The position numbers and the translations under genes were made by a program. Shown in pieces: positions 35,607-53,345 of a DNA stretch of 64,000 bases. The first letter of the stretch is position 1; each line of letters begins with the position of its first letter. The stretch comes from Piscicola geometra (lineage: Eukaryota > Annelida > Clitellata > Hirudinida > Piscicolidae). The notes below the pieces were generated by a model that searched no databases, had not been told where the DNA came from, and was given only the letters and a program-made list of their open reading frames with translations. The stretch lies in assembly GCA_943735955.1 (NCBI GenBank), contig OX030957.1, positions 4,217,801-4,281,800 of the forward strand. Direction: 5' to 3'.

Positions 35607-36591
35607 ATGCAGATTCCTAGGTCAGTCTTTTCGTTCGTGTGCTTAGCACTGAGTGCTCTCTTAGTTCAGGGTGAGAGACATTCAGCATTTCAAATAAAAG
35701 TTTCATTATGGAATAAAAATACATCCGACATCCGATATATATAAATGCTAGGATATACAATATATTCATTTATCATTAACCAGCCTCCCTCCATTAATAT
35801 ATTTTTTGTGTAAAAATATTTTTTTAAAGTTTCATATTCGGTTTTGGCCGAAAATAATCTCATATTTTGTTTTCGGTCAAAACTAAAACAGTTTTTTCGG
35901 TTAAATTTTTGTTTCGGCTGAAACAAATAAATCAGTTTCTCCGCACATTACCACTACTCAGGGCAAACCACTGGACCTGACTGCTGGACCACCACGAAGA
36001 ACATGCGCTTGCCTGGACTGACTGGCGTGGGCGACCGAACCTTTACCGAGTGCAAAGAGCTCTGCTCTGGCACCAAGGAGTGTTGGTCTTTCGAGTACCG
36101 AAACGGTGCCACTCCCAAATGCAAAATCCAAAAACAAAGTTTCCCCGTAAGTGTTTCCCTGCTGGAGCCAGCTCTTGGAGTCACCAACTACATTCTGGAG
36201 GAGAGGTGCAGAAGTCCTATGTCCTTGGGTTAGTCAAAAGTTCTATAGCTTGAAAAGCACCTATAACAATTTATTATTATAATATTTCTTATCGATCTTT
36301 TACTCGAAAACCTACTAGCTTCGCGTCGATTAACGATCGATAAAACTCATTAACTTCGATCGACTTGCAGTGGCTGACAAGTGCTGGATGCCCACAAGCC
36401 TGACGTACCTGCAGAACCTCGTCAGGAAAGTCACGGCGACCACGCTGGCCGCTTGCAAAGATGTCTGTCTGAAGGACCGCGTGTGCAGGGCGGTGCAGTT
36501 TGACGCGACGACCCAGACATGCTCCATCCACCAGCAAGATGCCCGCTCCGAAGAGAACATCCACGTACTCGACAAGATGTGCAAGCAGTGA
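35607..36591 (+). CDS. Secreted two-PAN/apple-domain protein
   Basis: Three coding exons: 35607-35670 (signal peptide, MQIPRSVFSFVCLALSALLV), 35962-36228 and 36371-36591. The phases join to 183 residues. Each of the last two exons encodes one PAN/apple-like module: CWTTTKNMRLPGLTGVGDR with the C...C....C..FEY pattern, then CWMPTSLTYL with C-DVC-----C-AVQFD and a C-terminal Cys. PAN modules bind proteins or carbohydrates, and secreted ones occur in salivary and mucosal proteins, including leech antihaemostatic proteins. Nothing here proves such a role. AATAAA at 36759-36764 is a good polyadenylation signal. The one-module-per-exon layout suggests duplication. Confidence 0.85.
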
Positions 36592-37105
36592 ACGGAGAGA
36601 AGGAACGCTGTATGGCGAAATAGAGTTTGATGCATGTGATCAAGAATTTGTTCAAAATTTCTAACTCATATAGTTGATTCTTTATAAATATTTTTATTTT
36701 AGGATTAGTAATTAGTGATCGCTTGATTGAGGTTTGAAAAAAATATTTTCGTTTATTCAATAAACTCCTCCAATTGGTCTCCATTTTTTATTGGTTACAA
36801 GCTTGGTGATTAGATAATTGACATAAAAGCTTTCTTCATTTTTTTTCTAGATTTCAATAAAATGAGAATTTAGAGTTCACCAGTTAAACTAACACTCTTC
36901 ACGCGATAGATGTTCTAATCTGGACATCTAAAATATTGAAATGGAAAAAAATATCACAATGAAAATTTATTGATTATTCTTTAAATATAAATAAATGTAA
37001 AACTTAACTATGATTTAGTTTTCTTGGATTGTCTACAAATTCTATGCGGTTTATAATATAAACTAAATTGAGTAATTAGCTCTCTACACATCTAAAAATT
37101 GCACT

Positions 37106-38717
37106 ATGAAAGATAAAACTCCCCATATACAGAAGGCAACGAGTAGCATGCGATGGAGCACGTTCAGTGGCATGTACATTGGCTACACCCTCTCAATCCT
37201 CAACCGCAAAGCCTTCTCTTTCGTCCTGCCAGAACTAATGTCAAACCTCGGCTTTGAAAAACGAGAAGCAGGTTTGCCTACTAAGTTTTGATGTTTGCAA
37301 TATAAATGTAAGAAATATGAATTTCATTTAAGCTTTGAATAAAATTTAAATTTATAAATTTTAAAGTTCATTTTCTCAAACATTTGAAGGTCTCATATCC
37401 AGTAGTCAGAACCTGGCCTACACCATCAGCAAGTTTGTCGGAGGCATCCTGTGCGACTACATCAACATCAAGTACCTCTTCTGCATTGGCCTCCTCATCT
37501 CTGGTCTCCTCACCACTTCACTCTCAGGTATTCTGAAGCAAAAACAGCTTCTAACATACACACTAAGACATTTCAACAATATTTACAAATATTAAAGTTT
37601 AATCTTATTTTATTAGTTTATCAATTTTAATTTAGAATGTTTCATTATCAAAAACTCAAAATTTAAATTTAAAAAGTTCTCATGCATTCATATTCTCGTT
37701 CCAGTCTTCCAATCGTCTGGTGCCTTTGTGGTGATTCTCTTTCTGCAGGGCATGTTCCAGGGCGGTCTGTGGCCTGCGTGTGCCAAGATGCTCAAAGAGG
37801 TGCCCTTTTTTCAAACCACTCAATTTTGATTTTCTCTATTTATTAATTTATCTTGTCCAAAATTTAATAAGCATGGTAAAATTAGTTTTCATATGATTCA
37901 TCTATTATTTTAATGATGGTAATTAAATATAATCAATTTACATTTGTTTTTAAATAAAGCAGGAAAATTTAAGTTGAAACTTTAAAAAAATTAATTTAGA
38001 AACTTTTCAGTAGCTTTTATTTAGCTTTTTATTAGATTTCTATCCCAGGAAAATATAGTTAGAAACACTCTAAAATGTTAATATTTTAGAGTGTTTGCAT
38101 GGTCAGCTATTGAATTCTTTGCTTGCTTTCCAATCTTACTAATAATTTTCCACCCTTTTTGTTCATATTTATTTTTTTAAAATTATTTTCATCATTATTT
38201 TTATTGGCATTTATTTTTTGAATAGATATTTCAATTCCATATATCCAGACTCTTTGGAAATAGCTTTAAATGTCTGCATGTTCCATTGGAACATTGTTTC
38301 ATGTCAGGCTCAGCAAAAATGGCTGTTCGATGACCCATCAAGCAATTAAATAAAAATAATCTAAACACCTTCACACAAGAAAGCAAAAATCAATTTCATT
38401 TTGAAGCTTTTTGAAAAGTCTTCAACTACCCCAACTCAACAATGTTGAGTCAACATACTACACTTAGTCATACCACATTAATATCACAACTTTTTTTTAT
38501 ACTCTCAACTGTTGAACATATTCAAAAAAAATACACACTAAAAATCCCTTTTCTTTTCTCCAACACACACACACACTCACATAAACCTTTCTTCCTAAAT
38601 ACAAACACATACACACAAACAATTCTTCCCAAATACAAACACACACACACACAAACACTTCTCCCACACATAAAAACACACAAACTCCTCCCACACACAT
38701 ACAAACAAAAACCCCTC

Positions 38718-38802
<85 letters not shown>

Positions 38803-40948
38803 ACACACACACACACGCATACAGAGTCTCAAGCCTGCGGTCTTTAATTTTTACTGGGGTCTTCTGGCGACCTCGATGAACCTGGCCTGCGCCATTGGCC
38901 CCATCCTCACTTCCTTCATTCTTTCCTTCACCACCTGGAGGGCGCCATTTTTTTTCTATGGTTCGTATTTTTTTCCCCGTTCGACATTTTCATGGCTATG
39001 TTATTAAGGTATGTTTCAAACTGGTATCTTATTTTGTTTTTATCGTTTTTTTAATTGTTTTAATTTATTAAAATGTTTTAATTATTTTATTTTCGAATTC
39101 TCCATGAACACTTACTTGCTTTGAGTTGCGTGTTTTAGCAACAGACCTTTGTTCTTGTGAGCTTCATTTCATCATTAGTGCCGTTATTGCATGCGATAAG
39201 AATGAGCTAACACATTTTATTTTCAACTTCATTTAAATGTCTCTAAATTAAAAATAAATTTAATTTTAATAAAAACCTTGACTTGAAATGAAAAATGCAT
39301 TATTATGGTAATTGGTAGCGAAAAAGTCATAGATACGGACTTTTTAGGGAGATTGTAAATGGCGCTTCTTTCACGTTTTTCAATACTTAAATGATTGTAA
39401 ATATTGCCTTTTCATTTATTTATAATTTCTTTCAATGGTTGGCGTTTACCTCCTGGGTGGAACGATGCTCACAAGAAGCGATATTTCATTACTAATTTTT
39501 CGTTTTGCTTTCAAAGTTTGAGCTTTCCTTCCAACTGTTTCCACTATTGACTTTCACTGCCGTTTTTATCTAACCCTCATAACACAACGTTACGCCTTCA
39601 CTCACACAAGTCCCTCAATTAGAAAATCTGAAGGCTTTCTTTCGATCTTCTAGACTGTGTAGTTGAGTGTTGTGCTTTTTGTTTCAAAGTCGACGAATTA
39701 ACTAACAAGCTGTCTAGTTTAATCTAATACGTTTCTGAAAATTTTTGTTTCGCGAAAACTTTCACTCACAAACACTTTAAAAACTTGTCTTCAATGAATC
39801 TTCCACCAACAGTTCATCTTCCATTCTCCTTTCAACTCACTCTCCCGTTAACAAGGAGTCCTCTCGCATCCGTCAGATCTTTTCCCCTTGCGAGTTCGGA
39901 ACCTGGTACGGCGTCTTGAACACCGGCATGAACCTCGCCTGCTGTCTGGGCCCTTTTATCGCCAGTCTTCTTGTAGCGCATTATCGGTGGCCGTCCGTTT
40001 TCATTTTCTCTGGTAAGTTTTCAGTCATTCTTTGTGCAGTTGGTTTTTCTGATTGCTTATCTATGCGTCTTTTAAATGTTTTATAATTTTAAAAATTTGT
40101 GTTCTTATATTTTGGGGTTTCCCGTGTTTTGAACATTTAAATTGAAAAATCATCTTCTCAAATGTGGTTTTGATTCATAAACAGCCTTAACCTTCATGGA
40201 CATGAACAAACAGCAAATAACCCCCAACTCCCACTCTCACCACCACCTCGTCGTCCTCGCATGCACAGGCGTTTCGGCGTGTCTGGGCAGCATCCTGGTC
40301 TTCCTCATGATGACTGACGCCTCCCAAACCACCATCACGACCACTGACAAAGGCAAGATTTTCACGTGCAGAACTCCAACCTTTCAACCAGCATCGCCTC
40401 TCTAATCACTCTATATTATAGAGTCTATAAACACCTAATAATCTCTCAAGATTTTAGAGCGGACACATGAAGCCGTGCTCATCCACTTTCAACGCACTTC
40501 ATCCTCCCTCCACACCACTCAAGCTATTCTCTTTGCAGTTTTTCTCACTTCTCCTCTTCCATCTCACCATCTCTCGCCACTGCTTCTTCGATCACGCTAT
40601 CTTCACTACACCACCTCCCATCACACCATCTCCCATCACACCACCTCCCATCACACCACCTCCCATCACACCATCTCCCATCACACCACCTCCCATCACA
40701 CCATCTCCCATCACACCACCTCCCATCACACCACCTCCCATCACACCATCTCCCATCACACCACCTCCCATCACACCATCTCCCATCACACCACCTCCCA
40801 TCACACCATCTCCCATCACACCATCTCCCATCACACCATCTCCCATCACACCATCTCCCATCACACCATTTCCCATCACACCATTTCCCATCACACCATC
40901 TCCCATCACACCTTTTCTACCATCCCTTTCACATCTCTCTTCCACACC

Positions 40949-41008
<60 letters not shown>

Positions 41009-41278
41009 CACACTCACAAACACACACACACAGCAGGCAGCAAGCTGACAGGCAGGGGCACGTGGAGAGACCTCCTGCTCAGTCCCTTCCTCTGGCTCGT
41101 TGCAGCCTCCTACTTCGTCATCTTCATGGCGCGAACTGCCGCCCTGGATTGGGGTCAACTCTACGTCATACACGAACTAGGCCACAGCTCGTATGTAGGT
41201 CAGTAGGTTGGTGAATTTAATCGATAGAAAGAATTTTTTTTTGGGAATATGTTGAAAGGTTTTAATGATTGAATACTG

Positions 41279-41368
<90 letters not shown>

Positions 41369-42853
41369 CACCACGAATGACAAAGCATGGAATCTGAATC
41401 ACCCAACAGGTTCGCTCTTCATCAGCTGCCTCGAGTTGGGAGGCGTTTTAGGCTCGGTGACTGCTGGCATCCTCGCTGACTACATGGTCGCTCGGGTTGG
41501 TGACTCGACTCACTCCGTATTCAGTTTTCTTTTTTCGATCGTCCAGACCTGACACCTCACTCAACTCCACTTCACTCCTCACCACCTCACTTCTCACCAC
41601 CTCACTCCACCTCACTCACCTCGACCGCAGCGGCAGGAGAACAGCATCCAGGGCTCACCTCGCATGACAGTGGCGCTCATGTACACAGCCCTTCTGACCG
41701 CCTCTCTCCACTGCCTCCTCTTCTGCCTCTCCTCCGGCAGCTCGGAGGTTTGCTGTTATAGCCGTGATCCATTGATTCGATTTTTTGTAGGTTTTTTTCG
41801 ATTTTGGAAATGGTGGCTTCTAATTTTTTATTATTAGTATGACATTTGCGTTAGAAATTATTTTCTGAACGATGCCTTTCATTCTTTTCGTTTGCTTGTC
41901 GTTTCCATCACTTCAACTCCGTATTATTGATCTATTATTATTATTATTATCATTTTTATTCTCCGCCTATCCCAACCCACACCTAACTTAACCCATCTAC
42001 CCAACTTTCACCCTAACACTCCATCCATCATTTTTCAGTTCCATCCAACCCTGCACCCTCCCTCCACTTCACCCACCATCACCCAACCCCCCATCCACCC
42101 CCTACTCATCCACTAACCCATCCAACCCCCTAACCCACCTACCCCCCTCACCCCAACTATCCCACCTCCCAGCTCATGGTCTCTCTAGTGGGCTTCTCCA
42201 TAGGCGTGGGCGTCTATGGTCCCATTTCGATCTACGGTGTCATGTCGATGGAGGCCTCACCGGCGCACCTGCAGAGCACCGCGCATGCCATCGTGTCCCT
42301 GGTCGCCAATGGTGCGTGCGTTTGGTGGAGTAGGTTGGGGGGATTTACCGATGGTGGAGTTTGGTGGATGGTGAGTGGGTTGAACCGATGGTGGAATTTG
42401 GTGGAGTAGGGGGGAGGTTTACCGATGGTGGAGTTTGGTGAAGTAGGGGGGGGGGGTTTACCGAGGGTGGAGTTTGGTGAAGGCGGAGGGGGTTTACCGA
42501 TGGTGGAGTTTGGTGGAGGGGGGAGGCGTTTGGGCGGGTAGGTTTCAACACGAGGGAAGGTGTGTTGCCTTGGTTTGGGTGTTTTATGGAGGATGAGAAT
42601 GATGATGATGGCGATGGTGATAATAATAATAATAATAATAACACACTTATACACTTCCGATTACACCACCCTATGCACATACCCAGTGGGTGCGGTGATG
42701 TCAGGACTACCCTTCAGTATGGTGGCGGGTGTGGTGCAGTGGAAGGGCGCCTTTGTGGGGCTGGAGGGCTTGTTGGTGCTGGTAATGATTGCCAAAGTTG
42801 CAGCCAGGAACATCGAGTATAAGACCGTCTCCACCAAGAAGAAGATGCAATAG
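37106..42853 (+). CDS. SLC37A4: Glucose-6-phosphate translocase (SLC37A4/G6PT)
   Basis: ER-membrane antiporter that moves glucose-6-phosphate into the ER lumen for glucose-6-phosphatase. Exons: 37106-37271 (GYTLSILNRKAFSFVLPELM), 37390-37527 (SSSQNLAYTISKFVGGILCD), 37705-37799 (FLQGMFQGGLWPACAKML), then either 38825-38960 or 39877-40012 (see separate entries), 40269-40352, 41037-41198 (DWGQLYVIHELG), 41410-41495, 41631-41747, 42173-42311 (GFSIGVGVYGPISIYGV; STAHAIVSLVAN) and 42687-42853. With one of the two alternative exons all phases close and the product is 429 residues, the same as human G6PT. It ends KKMQ, a dilysine KKXX ER-retrieval signal. The intron after 40352 uses a GC donor (aaag/gcaaga). 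The acceptor at 41037 is a tandem cagcag (NAGNAG). Confidence 0.95.
38560..38824. repeat. CA-rich microsatellite ending at the exon 4a acceptor
   Basis: Degenerate AAACACACAC units, then about 42 uninterrupted CA dinucleotides, then cgaacacac...gcatacag, which is the 3' splice site of exon 4a. Confidence 0.97.
38825..38960 (+). other. SLC37A4: SLC37A4 alternative exon 4a
   Basis: 136 nt, in phase 0, out phase 1, encoding SLKPAVFNFYWGLLATSMNL through FFFYG. The acceptor is (CA)n then cgcatacag; the donor is gttcgta. It aligns without gaps to exon 4b over 46 positions with about 17 identities. It keeps the MNLAC--GP core but lacks the F-x-P-x-x-F-G-T-W loop conserved in G6PT. Confidence 0.85.
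39877..40012 (+). other. SLC37A4: SLC37A4 alternative exon 4b
   Basis: 136 nt with the same phases as 4a, encoding IFSPCEFGTWYGVLNTGMNL through FIFSG. The acceptor is gcatccgtcag and the donor gtaagt. It carries the canonical FSP-EFGTWY motif found in vertebrate G6PT at this position, directly after KMLKE from exon 3. Confidence 0.87.
40610..41036. repeat. CCATCACACCATCTC 15-bp array plus CA microsatellite ending at a 3' splice site
   Basis: About 20 copies of a 15-bp unit (catcacaccatctcc/cacctcc) at 40610-40912, then (CA)n at 40955-41030 running into cacagcag, the acceptor of the SLC37A4 exon at 41037. Confidence 0.96.
41281..41371. repeat. CA microsatellite in SLC37A4 intron
   Basis: About 44 CA dinucleotides ending 38 bp before the acceptor of the exon at 41410. 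Confidence 0.97.
42312..42545. repeat. GGTGGAGTTTGGTGGAG array at an SLC37A4 5' splice site
   Basis: Diverged 30-45 bp units containing ttaccgatggtggagtttgg, beginning at the donor gtgcgt of the exon ending at 42311. Confidence 0.88.
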
Positions 42854-44323
42854 TTGCTCTTGCTGATTTTTTGTTTTTCTTTGTTGTTTTTAAGTTATTA
42901 TTATTGTGGTTATTATGAGTTTTACTTTTTGAATACTTTTGTTATAGTTTGAGGATGCGATAGTTGCTCATGCTGATTTGTATAAATATTTATATTTTGA
43001 ATTTTTGTTATTATTATTATTAAGGTTATTATTGTTAAGGTTATTGTTATTGTGATTTTTGTTGTTGTGTTATATCATGATGTAGATTACAGTTTATTGT
43101 GCTGTCATGAACTGTGTAAGTTTTTTTTTTTTAGTTTTTAGTTTTTGCATTTGTTCCAAAACTCTTTTACAACTTTTGGTTGTTTTTCGTCTAATTATTC
43201 TGTTTCATCATATGTTATTGAACTGGTGTGTACTTTTTTGTGGGTTGAAGTTTTAGGCACTATACTGTATAGATTAAAATACTGTATAGATTAGAAGTAT
43301 AGATTAAAATACTGCATAGATTAGAAGTGAGAACATTTCATAATACTATGATATTTTAAAGTGATTTTCAATATTTAAAATAATTTTAGTTATACGTTAA
43401 GTTTCATTAAAACATTTTTTTTCTATCTATACTAATTGTAATTCAAATTGAGGCTCTTGCCTAATTCTCAATAGAATTCAGGAATTGTATCGCCTTAAAT
43501 TCTTGATTTTGAGCCCAAAGCTTTTTTATAACGCAACCTTATACTTATTTAATAAACGTTAAATATATTTAAATTTTTTAAATAACATGCTGAAAAGGTG
43601 TTTTTATGAGTTTTTTATTTCATTTTTTAATGCTTTTTTTCACCAACAATATCTTTATAATATAGTTTATATTACTTTATTTAAAGCATGAATGCACTGC
43701 TGTGACTAGATTTTCCAGGTTTTGCTTCTTTTCAACAAATTATAATTTTTTCTTTAAATAAGTTTTAATAAAATAATATTTAAAAAGTCAAACTTATTTA
43801 TTTAAAATTAAATATTTTAGATAATAAGAATGGTGACATTAATTGGCAGCAATCATCATTGAAGATACTGAAAAATGTATAAAATATATTTAAAAATTAA
43901 ATATTTTATTAATGAATTATAAAAATTTTATTTGCTTCAATTTCAAAATTATTAAAATCCTTCAAAGTCAGCTGTTAAAGGTCACTTTTAAATTAGACCT
44001 TTAAATGAAAAAAAAAATTTGATTTAAAAATAATTATATTGGAAGAAATTCACTTTTTTTAAGATTAATAAAAGTTAATTATTCTATTCTTTTCTCTTCC
44101 ATGCTGTATAATAGTTATTTGGTCCAGTTATAACATCCAGACACTCTATCATTACGGAATCTTCATCAGTATCATCATCATCTGCCCGCTCGATATCAAT
44201 ATGGAAAAGTACAACATTGAAGGTTTGCATTTAATTCATTGATTTACGAATCACTAAATCTTTGCATATAACTGGTTTGTTTGATTGCTGAACTTTAAAA
44301 AATGCTAACCAATCCCAAAACAC
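42854..44323. other. Intergenic region between SLC37A4 and GALT
   Basis: Very AT-rich. Repeats of a short phrase (actgtatagattaaaat) lie at 43265-43325. ATG at 44202 starts a 7-codon open stretch with a donor, but its phase does not fit the GALT exon, so it is not included. Confidence 0.5.
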
Positions 44324-48908
<4,585 letters not shown>

Positions 48909-50469
48909 TGATGATGATGACGATGACGATAATGAAGATACGGATGATGATGATACTGGTGGGGGGGGGTGATGAGGATGATGATGAAAATACTGGTGAT
49001 GATGATGATGAAAATACTGGTGGTGTTGATGATAATGAGAATACTAGTGGTGGGGATGAAGAATTTTATCTTGCAATTAAGTATTATACGTGCCTTTATT
49101 CAACCCTTGCATTTCTGATTGTGAACCTGAGAGGAATGAGACTGAAGCATTTTGTACAATATTTATTATTAAACAATCCTATTTGAAATAAAAATAATAT
49201 TTTTATTCATCAAAGTATTCATTTGATTGCATTTATCAAGTCCTAAAGATTGATGCTTTGAAATATTGAGATATGAGTAAGATTATATTACATTGTATTA
49301 TATATTATATTGTATTATACTATATCATATTGTAATATATTATATTAAATTGTAATAGACTATACTATATTATATAATATTGCTAATACTAGACCATAAG
49401 CAGCACCTTTGATTCGACTTTGGTTGGGAAAGCCTTAGAATGTATTGTCGTTCATTCAATCAATCATCCGATCGACAAGATGCACTTATATAGCGTTCCT
49501 ATATTTCTTAAATAGATCATTGTCAACATCATGATTACTCTCTATATTATTGTGTCAGCATTAATATTTTTATTAATATGATTAATATTATAATTAATAT
49601 TGTTATAAGATTACTATTATTATTAGTATCGATTAAAGAGCCGTATACATGTACTAGTCTACGAAATATAATTACAAGGTGCTCAATAATAATAACAATG
49701 ATAATATTAATAATAATTGCTAGAGACTTCATTGAACCACCCGACGCAAGCAGCCACAGTGTAAAAGTAAACTTTGATTTGTCGAGCAATAAATATAAAT
49801 TACGCGAATGCAGCGCTACGAAATGACATTGAAAATATACATCGAAGGAATTCTAACGGAAAGATACAAAGCCAAGCGATGCAAAAGAGACGATGAAGTA
49901 GACATGGCTGATGCAGTGATGCTGATGATGAGGGTGATGATGATGATGAAGAGATGACGATGATAATGATGATGGTGGTAGTGGTGACGTTGATGGTGAA
50001 TGGTGGTGATAATGATAATAGTGAGCAAGAGGAGGAGGAAGATGATGATGGGGGTTGTGGTGGTGATGATGATAGTGGTAGTAGTGGTGTAACAACACGA
50101 ATGTAGTTGAAGTCTATCGAGGAAGACGAAGGCTTGAATGCAGGAGTGAGAAGGGTGGAGTTGAACGGTGGCATGATGGTGGTCTATTACTGGAGTTATG
50201 CAAGGGTGAGCTGCTTGTTGTGTTAACAAACTGCATAGATGCAGAGACGATATGTGTGTGTGTGTGTGTGTATCTGTCTATGTGTGTGTATGTATGTATG
50301 TGTGTGTGTGTGTGTGTATGTGTGTGTGCGTGGGTGTGTGCGTGTGTGTGTATAATTCAAGGCCGTTACAGTGAATACATTGCAGCAATGCCAGTGCAGT
50401 GCATGTGCAGTTGGCCAGTTTATTGCTTGAAAGGCTTCAGAGAGGATGTGCAGATCAGATGATTGAATA

Positions 50470-50805
50470 GTATTTAATAGGATTAAACACGATTTTGAAG
50501 GATTGTATATGATTAAGTGGGATTTACATGATTATATATGATTGAGTGGGATTTACATGATTATATATGATTGAGTGGGATTTACATGATTATATATGAT
50601 TAAATAGGGTTTACTTGATTATATATGATTAAGTGGGATTTACATGATTATATATGATTAAGTAGGATTTACTTGATTATATATGATTAAGCGGGATTTA
50701 CTTGATTATAAAGGATTAAATAGGATTTACTTGATTATATATGATTAAGTGGGATTTACTTGATTATATATGATTAAGTGGGATTTACTTGATTATATAG
50801 GATTA
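50470..50805. repeat. 29-bp AT-rich tandem array
   Basis: About 11 copies of gggatttacttgattatatatgattaagt, with a GAGT/CATG variant in the left copies. Confidence 0.94.
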
Positions 50806-53047
50806 AATAAGAGGCAATGGATACGCTGGAGCACTCTAAAGATTTATCAATCGTTATAACTTCAACATTTTGGCGCATTGTATCGTAGTTGAAGGAATGA
50901 TGTGATGTGGTGATGATGATGCTGAAGATGATGACGATGATGATGATGATGATGAGGATGTTGATTATGATAGTAATGATGATGATGGTGCCAGTGTCTG
51001 TTCAGCAGTCACAATATACTTCTTTAGGAAAGGTTTCTTTGATGCACTTTGGTATGAATGAGATGAGAAGGAGGAGGAGAGAGGGGTGGGTGGTGGAGAT
51101 GAGAAGAAGGGAAGAGATGGTGTATGTGGTAGAGATGAGGGAAGGGGAGAAAGAGAAGGGTGGTATGTAGGGAAGATGAGAGGAAGGGAGAGAGAGGATA
51201 GATGGTATGTAGGGGAGATGAGGGAAGGGAGAGAAAGGATAGATGGTATGTAGGGCAGATGAGGGAAGGGAGAGAGAGGAGAGATGGTATGTATGTGGTG
51301 AATGAATACAAAATGGTGTACACGAAAGATGCTGAAAATGTCACAATACGAAGAAGTGGTAGAACGTAATGATCAGTAGTGATGTGCATATATTATTAAC
51401 TATTTATTCATTAAATCGATCAATCGATTAATTACAATTAAAATATTAATCATGACTTTCCAATGAATTCATTAAAATATTCAATTAAGACATTAAACTC
51501 ATTAATTTTACACCATTCCAAAGACTGCGCAACCCTACATGCTAATTGGGCGCTATATAAATCTTCAGAAGAAACACTAGAAAAGGTTGGTGTAAATCAG
51601 CATCTTTCAGGCAAGAGTACTTAAATAAATAAATAAATAAACTCTGTATAGCATTAATGAGGCATTAAAATACGAAATAAATAAATTAAATGATAAAGAA
51701 ATGAATGATAAAGAATTGAATGGTAATATAGATAGGCTTGAATACATATTCGATCAAGAAAGTCAATCTAACAAGACGTCTGACAACATTCGCGTGCACA
51801 AATGATGATAATGGTGATGGTGATGATGATGATGAGGATTATGATGATGGTGATGACGAAGATGATGATGATGATGACGAGGATGATGATAGTGGTGTTG
51901 ATGATGATTATAAAAATAGATGCAGATGCAGAATGTTGATTTAAAACGTCGATAAGGTACAAAATGTCAGTGGTCACTTCAGCCACTTCAGAGAGCGTAC
52001 ATGCAATCGCGATGATGATAGTGGTGATGATGATGGTGATGATGATGATGACGATAATGCTGATGATAATGATGATGATGAAGATGGGGATGATGACGAC
52101 GACAACGATGTCAAGTAGCTAAGAACAACGTATGTATGCAATGAAGCGGGTAGAAAAAGATTATCAGCTTTGGAAACCAAGATCCTAAGAAATAGTAATC
52201 TATAATAAAAAAAATTAAAATATAATTAATTATATTAGTATTAATGATAATAATAACACTAATAATAACCAAAAAATAATAATATTAATAATAAAAATAA
52301 TATCAATAATACTAATTGATATATGAAATAAAAATAAATAATTGTAGGTGTGCATTGATGAAAATGAAGGGGCATCTTGTGGAATCTAGGTGACCGATCG
52401 CTCCTTAAATAGGTTAATGTGTCATATTAAAAACAGCAAAAACAATAATAATAATAGAATTATTAATATAAATAAATAAAGATAGTGAAAATATTATGAT
52501 AATGAAAAGAATTAGATATAAATATAATGTAATTATGGATAAAATGTTTATAATAAACTATTTTTAAAAATCATTCTTAGCATTAATGAAAATAAACCGC
52601 AGGAACTAAAGTTAGTCACAAATGTTCAGTGAATATGCTACAGCGAATTTATGCAGAATTTGCAAACCACTACACACACTAGGCGTACCATCTAACTACC
52701 TAATGAATATGCATTGAAATACTTCACGAGTACAGAAAGTACAATCAGTATATGTGGTGATTCTTACAGAGGCGTGTGTTTAACGATGATAAGAATAAAA
52801 AATTTAAAAAGTCAATAATAATAATAGTTAATAATTAACAAGAATCCCGTATTTATGATCTTTTTTCATGAATAATTATATTAATTATTTAAATTATGTT
52901 ATTTAAATAAGAGCGCGAAAGGAAGGGCTTGATCTCCTAGAAATGGCGATGATGCGTTGCCAGAAGATGCTAAGTGTCAAGTCGTGAGTGTGCGCTTGCT
53001 TAGGAAATAAACGTTGAATATGTTAAATAAATTGTTCCAATAAGACA

Positions 53048-53345
53048 TTTAAATATATAATATATATTTCATGTAATTAATTTAAATATATAATATATGT
53101 TTCATGTAATTAATTTAAATATATAATATATGTTTCATGTAATTAATTTAAATATATAATATATATTTTATGTAATTAATTTAAATATATAATATACATT
53201 TCATGTAATTAATTTAAATATATAATATATAATGTTTCATGTAATTAATTTAAATATATAATATATGTTTCATGTGATTAATTTAAATATATAATATATG
53301 TTTCATGTAATTAATTTAAATATATAATATATTTTTCATGTAATT
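53048..53345. repeat. 33-bp AT-rich tandem array
   Basis: Nine copies of tttaaatatataatatatgt plus ttcatgtaattaa, nearly identical, with a 3-bp expansion in one copy. Diverged, longer-period relatives continue to about 53560. Confidence 0.95.

Noticed and set aside
35607..36591. Calling the PAN-domain protein a specific leech anti-platelet factor
   Set aside because: Only the domain type is shared. Two modules, no diagnostic residues and no expression evidence, so no functional name is given.
44202..44223. Upstream GALT first exon starting MEKYNIE
   Set aside because: It ends in phase 1, which does not fit the frame of the exon at 44324-44545.
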